64,000 nucleotides of DNA from Lunularia cruciata (taxonomy: Eukaryota; Streptophyta; Marchantiopsida; Lunulariales; Lunulariaceae), in the NCBI GenBank assembly GCA_948567375.1, contig OX419758.1, positions 52,147,001-52,211,000 on the forward strand, written 5' to 3'. Shown one piece after another: positions 33,861-44,663 of the stretch. The translations under genes were made by a program, and so were the position numbers. A model generated the notes under the pieces. The model was not told the origin of the DNA. It saw only the letters and a program-made list of their open reading frames with translations, and did not search any database. How positions within the stretch are numbered: the first letter of the stretch is position 1; each line of letters opens with the position of its first letter.

Positions 33861-34920
33861 TGTTCAACTTCATATTCCTTAATGCCATCAATGAGTGTTG
33901 AAAAAGGTCAAATTTCTTGTATGGAAGGAAGGTGGAGCAATTGTTGTGCATATCTATGTAGGAAACATGGAATACAAGATGAATCTTCATGTGTGGTGGT
34001 AGCTCAAGGTGACGAGTCATTGTACCAATTTAATGAAGGATGGGAAAAATCTCAATAAAATGAGGTTTGAGCTTATGAGGGCCAACTAATGTGAGGTTGG
34101 TTGTAGAGAACTAGACTTGATCTCCAACATTGAACTCCAAGTGCCGATGATGTGTATTTTTATACTAGTTTTGTCAATTTTGGGTGATCTACAACTTGTG
34201 CTTGGCATTCTCTACACCTTGTTGGATTCTAGAAACAAAAATTGTTGACAACATCAAGCTTGGTAGCCATTAGATGGATCCTCATCAAGTTGAAAGGTGT
34301 GAGAGGATGCTCTCAATGCATGAGGAAGAATGGTGTGACTTGTGTGGATGTATTCACTAAATTGTTATGTGCAAATTCCACCAATGGAAGTAAGGTGTAC
34401 AATATTTCTTGCTCATCTAAGGTGAAGCCATGGAGCATGTCTTCAATAGTGTGATTAGCCTATTGTACTTGTCCATTGGTCTATATATGGTAGTCGTGGA
34501 CATGGCCAATTTGGTTTTGAAGATGCAGAAGAGTGTTCTCTAAAACAAACTAGTGAATTTAGTGCCTCTATTAATGATGAGCACTTGAGACATGCCATGG
34601 TGAGAAAAGATAACATCTAAGAAATTGAGCTAGTTTTGGTGCAATTACGTCCTTGGTGGTAGGATGCACATGGATGGAGTAAAACCATGAGGTGGTCTTG
34701 AGCAATTCACAAATCAAATCCATGCTTACTTGTTCCCAATGTTGTGTAGTAGTAAAGAGGAGTTGAAGGAGTCTTATGGAAGCTTGATTAAAAGCTCTAG
34801 TTTGTTTGATAGAGTAGGCAACTTCAAATGTATTTCATCACATTGTTGCTCATCTTGGGCTAACAATAATAGCTTTTGATTGCATCTAAGGTCTTGTCCA
34901 CTCTAATGTTACTTGCAATG
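33861..34920 (-). pseudogene. C integrase, C-terminal two-thirds
   Basis: Nucleotides align with E 52,320-53,400. Matching landmarks are TTCATATTCC.TATGCCATCAATGA, GGTGGTAGCTC and GTTGTTGCTCATCTTGGGC. Full of stops. CAATG at 34916-34920 is the left target copy of element I. Confidence 0.75.
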
Positions 34921-35467
34921 TGTGATAGCCCAAAAAGTATCATTGTTGTAGTAACATATGAGTAATCATTCATTCCCATAGAGATACTGGTCAAGAATGG
35001 TCAAATACAAAGTGAAAGGTAAAAATTTAGTTCTTCTTGCTTTTATCTTTAGCCTCTTTGGTAGAAACCACACCTAAAAGAGAGTAAAAAGTGCTCAATA
35101 ACACCTCTTGTCATAATTAAGTGTCACTAAAAATCACTATTCTTCAAACACTTTCCAATTCAACTTCAATTGTGATGATTTAGTTGATTCAAAGAAGGCT
35201 ACTTCACCACAAAATATCTTCAACTTGGAATTGCCTTCTATTCCTCCAATGAAGGTACAACTTCCTTGTGCAAAGAAATTTACATCAATGCAATACTTGC
35301 AATCACAAGTGGTAGATACTACCAACATTACAATTCTCATAGATCTGTCAAGGAATTGCTTTGATTGTTATCCACTCAAGATCAAACACACAAATGGAAA
35401 TTCAGAATTGTAGAATCCAACATCTAATAATCTTTGAATTGCAATCCAAAATTCTCCACACACTCAC

Positions 35468-35513
35468 AAAGTAAACATATGATTGATACAAAGTAAACAT
35501 ATGATTGATACTG
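35468..35513. repeat. Direct repeat, two 23-bp copies
   Basis: AAAGTAAACATATGATTGAT occurs twice in tandem in element I. Confidence 0.8.
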
Positions 35514-35729
35514 AGAATTAAGCAAAATGATAAGCATTGGTTTTAGCACCTACTTTACTCAAGTTTTGTTCAATATTGGAAACACAAGAATACAAATGGC
35601 TTCTTTAAATAAGTAGACCACTCAAAAGTTAGAAAAACTACTTCTCTACTTCCTACAAATCTCCAAATATGAAGTGCCATTCTACCTCTTTAGATCTACC
35701 TCTTCAAATCTATCTAAAATTTGTTACTC

Positions 35730-37231
35730 CTAACCCGATCTGAGTACTACCTCAACTTTGGCTTCCTCACCCAATTTTCTTGCAAGTGCCTCTTGCACTT
35801 TGGGTTCATCATCTACTTCTACATCTACTTTTATATCTTCTTCTAATGCTATCACATCTTTAGTTTGAACTGAAATTGAAGTCATGATTGTACTAACTAT
35901 TTCTTCTTTTTCTATCCTAACTAGTTCAAACAACTTTGGTAACTCATCCAAAGTCACATGTACTCTGATCTCAACTACGTTGGTATCGGATTACTCTACT
36001 TTCACATAGAGTATGAGTGAGACTATCTATATCACTTTTGATTAAAGTCTAATTTGATACATACATTATTCTCTACTTCCTTCATCTTCCTATCTACTCT
36101 GTCTCAAAGGTGAATTAAAAATGTATTCAACTTTGTGTCTTTCACTTTCTTCCTCTTGATTCTTGCATAACGAACTTCACTTCATGTAGATAGGCCTCTT
36201 CTAACTTCACCTTGGCCATTGAGTATTGCCTTCAGCTGCACAAAAATCTCACTTTTTGTATGCAAACCACCATTTTTTGAGCGTGACTCACCTTGGGTTA
36301 CCTCTTCCTCCAACTTTGTACAAAGTACCAATAACTCCTCAACATACTTCACCTCTAACTTCCTTGTCTTCACTTCTTCCTAAGCAATGTGAGATTCTCC
36401 TTGCTTCACCAACTCATAAAGCCTCTATTGTTCTCTTTCTACTCACAAGCTCTCTCTACCAAGCCCAATCTTTCTTTGCTAAGACTTGTTTGAGCTCCTC
36501 CAAGGCTTGTTCATGCATCTGGAGTTGCTTTTTTTAATGGTCAAATTCCATCTAAGTGTGGTCAAAGTTCTTTTGCAACTTCTCCAACTTTTCTTTTTGC
36601 TCCTTCAGCTCCTTCTTGTAGTGCTCTAGATAGCCACCACATTGCTTGAAGCTCCCTTGCAAGTCATTGAGTTTGATATTGTTGCATCATTGCATCAACC
36701 CAAAGTGCTTTGGCATCCTCTTTACTCTAAGACAACCTTGCCTTCAATTGCAATATTTTTCCTTGAAAAACTTCATCAATTGAAGCTCATTCTTTACTTC
36801 TAGATACTCCTCCTTTTGCTCTAGCATCCACTCTTGCAAATACACTAAAAATGGATAGACTACACTTGATAAATAGTTAACTCCTTGGAACATGTCCTTG
36901 TCCATTTCTCCTACCTCTTCTGCAACTATCATTGGTGCTGCAACCTGAAGTCTTGATCTCCTCACCTTTAGGCTGACATCCTCTAAGCTCTCTTCTCCTT
37001 TGGCTTTGGGTTCACTTGGTCCAGCTTGTGCAACCATGATAAGTATTTGGGGATCATGTTCTCCTCTAGAACACCACTTTGAATTCATCCTCCTTCTCCA
37101 GAATATCTCATTTGAAAAATCCATGTTAGTGTTTTTGCCTCTTTCCATGTGCTTGATCTTTGCATGAAACTCACAATCCAAACCTTCTTCAGCCTCTTTG
37201 TCTGTTGGTTGCTCAACCTTGGGGTTTGTCC
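35730..37231 (-). pseudogene. Element I ORF, C-terminal coiled-coil part (unknown)
   Basis: Frames at 36744-37319, 36182-36373 and 35730-35957 read KHMERGKN, EMDKDMFQGVNYLSSVVYPF, EWMLEQKEEYLEVKNELQL, then QLQMHEQALEELKQVLAK-type heptads, and end LARKLGEEAKVEVVL. Leu/Lys/Glu heptads indicate a long coiled coil. It has no zinc knuckle, protease or RT motif. Stops separate the pieces. I do not recognise the protein; a gag-like or structural protein of a non-autonomous element is a guess. Confidence 0.45.
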
Positions 37232-37927
37232 TGTAACACCCATTTGTGTATGTGTGTGATATTGTGATATTTAGCTGGGTATTACAAGTATTTGAGAGGT
37301 ATTGTTTATATAGAGACATAGGATGGTTCTACATTAGTCATGATTAGCTAAAGTCAGTCATAGCTAAGATAGAGAGGACCTTACTTTAGAGGAAGTGGAA
37401 AAGATGAGCACCACTATTTTGGATTCTAGTGTGTTGACTTGGTATTATTCCTAGGTGTTTGGCTTTGAGGAAAGAGTTGAGAACTCTTAGGCCCGTAAGC
37501 CTTTTTGTTTTGGATTCTTCTATAGTCCAAGGATAGCCCATGTGAATGAATCATTGACTTAGTGGTTGGGTCAAGATAAGATCACATGCTCAGTGGAATA
37601 TGCCCATGTGGATACATATTCCTTTATACTTTTTGACTTTACTTGACTTTTAGCCTAGTAACTTGAGTTACTCCAGTAATTAGTAACTTTAGTATTATTT
37701 CACAAGTATATAAAAAAAGGGTGAGGAAGTACTCATCATCCTTTCATTTGCAACTATCTCTCTCATTGAGTTCTCTAGTGAGCAATGTGTTGAGTCTTGG
37801 GGTGTTAGCCTTGGAGGAGTATGATGGAGTTGATGAGTATGATGGGTTCCTTGCTTTCTTAGTCCATGGTGTGTTACCATAATAACCATTAGAGGTTCAT
37901 TCTAAGTGAGAGACAGACCGGCTCATA
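37232..37927 (+). repeat. 5' LTR of D
   Basis: TGTAACACCC ... CCGGCTCATA (CCGGCTCACA in the 3' copy). TATATAAA at about 37,708 is a probable TATA box. Confidence 0.85.
37706..37715 (+). promoter_or_regulatory. TATA box of D 5' LTR
   Basis: CAAGTATATAAAAAAAGG; the 3' LTR has CAAGTATATAAACAAGG at the same place. Confidence 0.5.
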
Positions 37928-37929
37928 TT

Positions 37930-37950
37930 TTTGGTTTCATTGTCGGGACC
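37930..37950 (+). other. Primer binding site of D (Asp-tRNA type)
   Basis: TTTGGTTTCATTGTCGGGAC matches the common plant gypsy site TGGCGCCGTTGCCGGGGA apart from changes of the C-to-T type and one gap. This differs from the Met-tRNA sites of the other elements and places D in another gypsy lineage. Confidence 0.6.
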
Positions 37951-38785
37951 TTTGTTGAAGGTAAGATAATGTTCCGTGTACAACTCTATATTAGACAAAA
38001 GGAGGCTATGAGAGCTCACTTGGAGAGAACTTTAGGGGAGGAGAGGGCTAAACTTATGTTAGAGAATTGAGACACATTTTTATACCTTTTAGTTCATTAT
38101 TATGTCTTTGAGGTGATTTTGTACATCTTGTACACTTGAGAGGATTTGGAGAGATTGTGTGAGGTGGATTGCAGATTTTGGAGATTAAGCTGATTTTGGG
38201 CAAAATCTCAAAGTTGGGATCTGGACTTGAAATTCCTACACATAGTAGCTTGGGTAATCTTTCAGTTATCACACTTGAAATTATTGTGAGAGCTATTATG
38301 CGCATTGGGCTAAAATTTCTGAAAGTTCATAGGGTAAATTGCTCCCTCAATTGTATGCTCTATGGAAAATTGCATAGAATCTATCATTTATTCAGTTTTC
38401 AGTGGATTTTAATGAAACTTAACAAGAAAATTCACTACATTTTATCCTACCTGTTGACACAAAAATTAGATAGAGATCATTCTTGAGCGGAGAGTTATAA
38501 GTTTTTAAAGTGAGGGGGTGGTTTTCAGACCAAATCTGAAATATATGTGCTGAATAGAAAGATGCCTAGGCCAAATGGCTCAATTAAAAGATCTGAAATT
38601 CTGCAAGAAGAGACACCCTAAAGTTTTGATTAAGTGTGGAAAATTTCAGAGGATTGTGATGTAGTAAATGGGAGATTTGACTGACATTGTGAGGAAGGGT
38701 CAATTCTACAGAGTTAAGATGTCATGCATGGGAAGTGTGAGAGCAACAAAATGCATGTTTGAGTGTTTAGACTCATCTTGGGAAC

Positions 38786-39290
38786 ATGGAGTGTCACCAA
38801 GAGTGGAAATTGAGGCTATGTAAGGTTTCTCAAGGTTTTGAGGTGATTGTAGGGTTGGATTTGAGGAGAATGGAGTTTATAATAGAATTTGAAGAGAGTA
38901 TTGAGAGGATCCAAAAACCTACACCACTTGGAGGAAAGAGTGAGTCTAAGTGCTTTTTATGTGGAGAGAATGAACATAAGGCAAGTTCATGTCCATTGAC
39001 TTTGAGAGAAAGAGATTGAGAGAAAGGAGAGGCTTACTTGACTTGGGTTTGCATGTTGATATTTTTCACTAAGATTGGGAGGGAGAAGATCTAAGACCAA
39101 GGAGTTGTGTGAGGTTTGTGCAATAGAAGTACTTCCAAAAAGACATGAGTGTAGTGGAGTTAAAGCACTTTTGGAGACTTTGGTGAAAGATCTTGGAGAG
39201 AGTCTTAGTAAAACTACAAAAATACTACTACCTTCATTAGCTAGTCTCAAGATTAGTGATGGAGATAATCTTTCAACTTATGGATAAACT
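38786..39290 (+). pseudogene. D leader ORF with two cysteine motifs upstream of gag
   Basis: Frame 38786-39019 has LQ/RIQKPTPLGG...CFLCGENEHKASSCPL, a C-x2-C-x4-H-x4-C knuckle. After a frameshift, 39075-39287 has LCEVCAIEVLPKRHECSG, a second C-x2-C-x9-H-x-C cluster, then SLSKTTKILLPSL. Both lie before the gag capsid-like segment (39,480-40,460), which has its own degraded knuckle. This may be a separate N-terminal gag domain; its function is unknown. Confidence 0.5.
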
Positions 39291-39479
39291 GTCCATGAGG
39301 ATTTGATTAATATGCACTCTAGGATTTGATGTTGCTATAGAAATCTTGGAGCAACTTGAACCTTTTATGTTCCCTAGGGTGGATTATTTTCAAATGGTGG
39401 TAGTCATATATATACTCTATTAGTTATAGAGTGAGAGATAAAAAAAATAATTTGAGAGAAAAGAAAGACAATGAGTGGT

Positions 39480-40460
39480 TAAGATGAGGAACTTCTAGTT
39501 TTCTTTGGCAAGGATGGAGAAGATGTGGAGGCCTTTGTGAGAGACTTCAAGAGAGCTTGCATAAGAAACAATGAGAGGATGGAAGAATGAGTGGGTCTCA
39601 TTATTACCAGATTTCTTTGAGGATGCAACACTTACATGGTATGAGTCAAAATACCAAAAGATAGAGAGGAGAGATGGTGAAGAAGACTCTTGGGATAGTT
39701 TGACTTCAGCACTCATTGAGAACTTTATTCCAGATGAGAGTTATGAGAGATTGATGAGTGAGGAAGGGTGTGGATGATGTGGAGACTACTATGATTGGCA
39801 TAGGAGCCATGCTCACCAAGAATTTTGTGGGAGGATTGAGACCACAAATTAGAAGCAAGGTGAGATATGAGAAACCTTCTTCCCAGGTTTAAGCTATCAA
39901 GATTGTAGTTTGTATGGATGAGAGTTTGGAAGGGGATGAGAGTGATTTGGTGGTGAAGGAGGTTGTGCATCCTCCCTTAGGTTAAAATTATGGTGGAACT
40001 TTTGATACTTTGGTGGCAAGGGTTTCACCACAAGTAGTAATTGCTCCAGTTCTTGCACCTCTACCAAAGGATCCACTTCAAACCATCACAAAACAACTTG
40101 TAGATCTCAAGATCAATGTGATGCAACTATGGGAGAAAAGAGAGGTGGATCAGAATGTGGGGAGAGGGCTTTAGAGTTATGGAAATTATCCATATAGAGG
40201 AGGCCAACCAACCAACAATTTCAATGAGAGAAATTTTTTTGGTTGTGGAGGAAGAGGCCATATCCAAAAAAATTGCCCAAATTCCACTTACCATGGAGGA
40301 AGGGGTTATGAGGCAGCCAATAGAGGGAAAGAGAGAGGTAGTGAAACCCAAGTGGCTCCTAATCCAAACAAAGGTAAGGGTAGTATCTATAGATGTGGTT
40401 GAGAGCAGGTATGAGAAGGGAGTGTGTCCAAACTCCAAGAGTCTTAATTGGAGCTTTTAG
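39480..40460 (+). pseudogene. D gag (broken)
   Basis: LLVFFGKDGEDVEAFVRDFKRA starts the gag block (39,490). 39571-39777 has FFEDATLTWYESKYQKIE and SALIENFIPDESYERL, a retrotransposon gag capsid region (W/Y..L). Near 40,230 the frame reads NFFGCGGRGHIQKNC: the knuckle C-x2-C-x4-H-x4-C with its first Cys now Phe. Several frameshifts. Confidence 0.7.
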
Positions 40461-40849
40461 CACAAGAAAAGAAGAGAGCTCATTTTGCAAATGATGTGCA
40501 CTCTTCTCAAGGATTTAATCTTAGCCAAGATACTCCTATATCTACTAGGAGCACTTGCACAAGCACTTCAACACCATCAACAACAGAGACTCCAAGGAAG
40601 AAGTTGGGGATGGAGTACTTCTTGATCTCAAAGCAACAATGGAACTACAATGTCTTAGAGGATGTTGGTACCAAGTCACAAGGCTAATATCATAATGGGC
40701 CAATTGATTGCTTTGAATCCTACTTTGAGAAAGGAGCTTAGAGGTGGTTTAAGTTCTACAGGGAGCAAGAGAAGAAGAAGCCTAAATTTCTAATATCAAT
40801 GGGGGTGGTGGATGCCAAACCAACACCATGAGAGGCTTGCGAATATGCC

Positions 40850-41240
40850 TCCAAGATTGATGTGAGAGTAAATGGTCACAACATCAAGGATACATTGGTT
40901 GATGGAGGATCAACAATGAATGCCATGTCAAAAAGGTTGATGAAGAAGTTGGGTATGATACTCTCAAGACCTTCAACATTTTTGGTGAGCATGGCAAACA
41001 AACAACAAGTTGGACCAATAGGGATGATGGATAAAGTGATAGTTTCAGTTATGGAAGTTCAAAATCTCATGATTTTCCAAGTCTTGAAGGATTCAAGCTA
41101 TGACTTACTTCTTGAGAGGCCATGGTTGAGAGCAAGACGCACAACCGATCTATGGCACAAAGGGTACTTGAGGATTGGGCCATCAAACCATAGAGTCACA
41201 ATTCCTATGACTAACACCACCAACACTTCATATTAAGATA
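40850..41240 (+). pseudogene. D protease
   Basis: 40862-41236 encodes DVRVNGHNIKDTLVDGGSTMNAMS, then SRPSTFLVSMANKQ and SSYDLLLERPWLR. In place of the retropepsin D-[ST]-G the motif is VDGGSTMN: Asp is present, followed by Gly-Gly-Ser. Plant gypsy proteases with DGGS occur. The ERPWLR C-terminal block (usually GRPWLR) supports the call. Confidence 0.75.
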
Positions 41241-41362
41241 CACCATCTTTTGATTATTGGGAATCAGATTCTGAAGAAAGAGCTTTAGGTATAGACACAA
41301 GCATAGAAGGGGAGACTTCCACGGAGGAGGATGAATCTGAATCTGATTCAAATATATATCCC

Positions 41363-43145
41363 TTGTATGCTATGGATTTTTCACCTAAGCTACAGGTTTT
41401 GAAGGACCCAGATAAATCACCATTGACACTTGAGGAGATAGAGAGGAGGTTATCTACCCTCAAGTATGGCCCAAATGTTACCAAGGAGGAGAAGCTGAGA
41501 TTTGAGGAGATTTTCTACAAGTTTATCCATGTGTTTGCTTTTAGTTACAAGGATTTGAAGGAAGTCACCTTGGAGGAGCACACAATAGAGGTGGAGTCAC
41601 ATGCAAGACCAGTCCGCCAAAAGCAATGTTACATTAGCCCACCAATATCTTTGGTTACAAAGGAGGAGATTGATAAGCTCAAGGAGGCCGGATTTATCTT
41701 TGAGGTGGAGAATTTAGAATGGGAGTCTCCAATTGTCATTGTGAAAAAAAAGAATGGCAAACTTTGGGTATGTAGGGATTACAAGAAGCTCAATATTGTT
41801 ACCAAAAGGACTACTACCCATTGCAATTCATTGATGAGATTGTGGATGAAGTTGCAGGTGATGAGAGGTATAGTTTTGGAGCTGGTCATAGTGGATATAA
41901 CCAAATCAAGATTGCACCAAAGCATCAACAACTCACCACACCTTGGGGAACTTATGCTTTCAAGGTCATGCCTTTTGGGCTTTGCAATGCTCCAACCACA
42001 TTCCAATGGTTCATGAACAAGGTATTTGAACCTTTCATTTGGGAATTTGTTAGAGATTTCATTGATGACTTTTGTGTCTATGGGAGCAAGGAGGAGCACT
42101 TTGAGCACCTAATCAAGGTCTTGCAATGCTTGGATGAGGCAAATGCATCACTCAACCCAAAGAAGTGCATTTTTGGATATGAAGAAGGTCTACTTTTGGG
42201 GCACATCATCTCCAAGGATGGAATAGCAATTGATCTTGAGAAGGTGAAGAAAATGTTAGACCTTCCATTCCCTTCAAGCTTGAGAAAGTTACGCCAATTC
42301 TTGGGGATGGTTGGGTACTATAGGAGGTTCATCTTCTCATTTTCCAAAAAGGCTTATGCATTGACCATCTACATGAAGAAGGGTGTAGATTACATGGTGA
42401 TTTTGGAGGACAAGGAGGCTCTCAAAGCTTTTGAGGAGCTCAAGCAATCCCTTCCTGTAGCTCCAATTCTTGCTAAACCTGATTGGAGTAAGCCTTACAT
42501 CCTCTACACTAAAGCTTCTAATGTAGCTATAGGATGCTCTCTTAGTCAATTAGACCAAGATAGGCATGACCATCTAATAGCTTATGCTTGTAGGCAAATA
42601 GTTTTAGCAAAAAACACTGCTCTATCACAAAGAGAGAAGGGTGGGCATTGATCTTTGGTCTCAAGAAGTTTAGACACTACTTGATTGGAGGGAAAGCCAC
42701 CATTGTCACGGATCACAAGGCCTTGAAGTACATCTTCAACAAGCCTAATGTTGAAGGGAGACTAGCAAGGTGGATGATACTCTTGTCTGAGTATGACTAC
42801 ACCATTGAAGATAGGCCAAGAAAGAAACATGCAAATGCTGATTTGTTATCTAGGGCCTATGATCATGATGGAGATGAGCCAATGGATGATTCCTTCCCGG
42901 ATGAGGAGCTCATGACAATCTCAGTCACTCTAGAGGTTCTAATGGAGTACAAGGAGATTGTGGATTTTGTGACAAGAAGTAAATATTTAGAAGGGATGCA
43001 TGCTAGGGAGAGGAAGGCCCTTGCTGCAAGATCTAGACCTTACACAATGGTGGAGGATATTCTTTTTCACCAAGGAGCAAGTGGTCTACTTCAAAGAGCA
43101 GTGGGTAAGGAAGAGTCTAACCTACTCATAAAAGGAGTTTCATGA
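41363..43145 (+). pseudogene. D reverse transcriptase and RNase H (frameshifted, active site damaged)
   Basis: 41363-42016 has FEEIFYKFIHVFAFSYKDL, then IVIVKKKNGKLWVCRDYKKLN. A shift near 41,815 passes to 41821-42651: HSGYNQIKIAP, VMPFGLCNAPTTFQWFMNKV (motif B) and FIDDFCVYG (motif C, FIDD). GHIISKDGIAID and LGMVGYYRRFI follow. RNase H starts LYTKASNVAIGCSLSQ: the catalytic Asp of the usual TDAS is Lys. After another shift, 42648-43145 has VTDHKALKYIFNKP (second Asp present) and KKHANADLLSR. In motif A the sequence reads AGHSGYNQI, so the Asp expected before SGYNQ is His. Confidence 0.85.
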
Positions 43146-43934
43146 AGGTTTATTATGTGGAGGACACTTTGCAAGAAAGGTGACTGCTTTCAAGATTTTA
43201 GATGCAGGTTACTATTGGAGAGGAATTTTCAAAGATTGTCTTGATTATTGCAAAACTTGTCATGTTTGTCAAGCTTTTGCTAGAAAGTCTACATCCACTC
43301 CACCACTTAGATCAATTCCATTGCTATGACCTTTTGAGATGTGGTGAATTGATTTTGTAGGTCCTCTCAATAAAATCCCAAGGAACAATCAGTACATTGT
43401 GGTAGTTATTGATTACCTTACCAAGTGGGTTGAGGCTAGACCATTGAGGGACAAGAATGAAGATGAAGTTGGTAGATTTCTTTATGAGCACATTATCACT
43501 AGGTTTGGATACCCTTTGGAGTTGGTTTCTTATAGAGGAGGAGAGTTTACAAGAAGCATCACTATAGTCATGCTACTACATTTCTCTATCACACATATAG
43601 TAACTACATCCTATAAGCCAAATTCCAATGGCTTGGCAGAGAAGCAAGAGCAATTGCTATGGTTTGAGTGGACCAAGCGCAAAGGAAACAAAAGGAGAGC
43701 TATGATAAGAGGCAAGGCAAGAAGAAGGTGGAGCCTTTCAAAGAAGGTGATTGGGTAATGTTGTTTGAATTTATTCGATTCAAGAGAGTTCAAAAGAAGT
43801 TTTTGCCTAAGTACTTTGGACCTTTTATAGTGGAGAAAGTGTGGGGCAATTACACCTACAATCTCATGGAGTTGGGAGGAAGACACGTTGATAGGATTAA
43901 CCATGATAAGGTGAAGATGTATCATAGAAGGTAA
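43146..43934 (+). pseudogene. D integrase (internally deleted, DDE residue lost)
   Basis: Begins with FHEGLLCGGHFARKVTAFK, then CKTCHVCQ (HHCC finger). WIDFVGPL keeps the first Asp. The second site reads SYRGGEF, Asp to Tyr. NGLAEKQ keeps the Glu. Soon after, the frame jumps to DKRQGKKKVEPFKEGDWVMLF and PKYFGPFIVEKVWGNYTYNL, so about 80-100 residues of the C-terminal core are deleted. It ends VKMYHRR. No chromodomain follows. Confidence 0.82.
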
Positions 43935-43980
43935 AAAGACCTTCACTTTGAGGACAACGTGAAAACTTAGTTGGGGTAAA

Positions 43981-44663
43981 TGTAACACCCATTTGTGCAT
44001 GTGTGTGGTATTGTGATATTTAGCTTGGTATTACAAGTACTTGAGAGATATTATTTATATAGAGACATAGGATGGTTCTACATTAGTCATTTTTAGCTAA
44101 AGTTAGTCATAGCTAAGATAGAGAGGACCTTACTTTAGAGGAAGTAGAAAAGATGAGCACCACTATTTTGGATTCTAGTGTGTTGACTTGGTATTATTCC
44201 TAGGTGTTTGGCTTTGAGGAAAGAGTTGAGAACTCTTGGGCCCGTAAGCCTTTTTGTTTTGGATTCTTCTATAGTCCAAGGATAGCCCATGTGAAGGAAT
44301 CCTTGACTTAGTGGTTGGGTCAAGATAAGATCATATGCTTAGTGGAATATGCCCATGTGGATACATATTCCTTTATATTTTTTGACTTTACTTGACTTTT
44401 AGCCTAGTAACTTGAGCTACTATAGTAATTAGTAACTTTGGTGCGTAACTATTTCACAAGTATATAAACAAGGGGTGAGGAAGTACTCATCATCCTTTCA
44501 TTTGCAACTATCTCTCTCATTGAGTTCTCTAGTGAGCAATGTGTTGAGTCGTGGAATGTTAGCCTTGGAGGAGTATGATGGGTTCCTTGCCTTCTTAGTC
44601 CATGGTGCGCTACCATAATAGCCATTAGAGGTTCATCCTTATTGAGAGATAGGCCGGCTCACA
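43981..44663 (+). repeat. 3' LTR of D
   Basis: TGTAACACCC ... CCGGCTCACA, preceded by TTGGGGTAAA as a degraded polypurine tract. Slightly shorter than the 5' LTR through small deletions (for example a missing TTGATGAGTATGA-like segment near 44,575). Confidence 0.85.

Larger units (their letters stand above)
37232..44663 (+). mobile_element. Ty3/gypsy element D, plus strand, inserted in element I
   Basis: LTRs at 37,232-37,927 and 43,981-44,663 are similar at roughly 95% by eye. Primer site near 37,930; gag, protease, RT, RNase H, integrase on the plus strand; purine-rich TTGGGGTAAA before the 3' LTR. GTCC flanks both ends (37228-37231 and 44664-44667), a 4-bp direct repeat. No chromodomain is seen. 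It is the only plus-strand element in the right nest. Confidence 0.88.
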
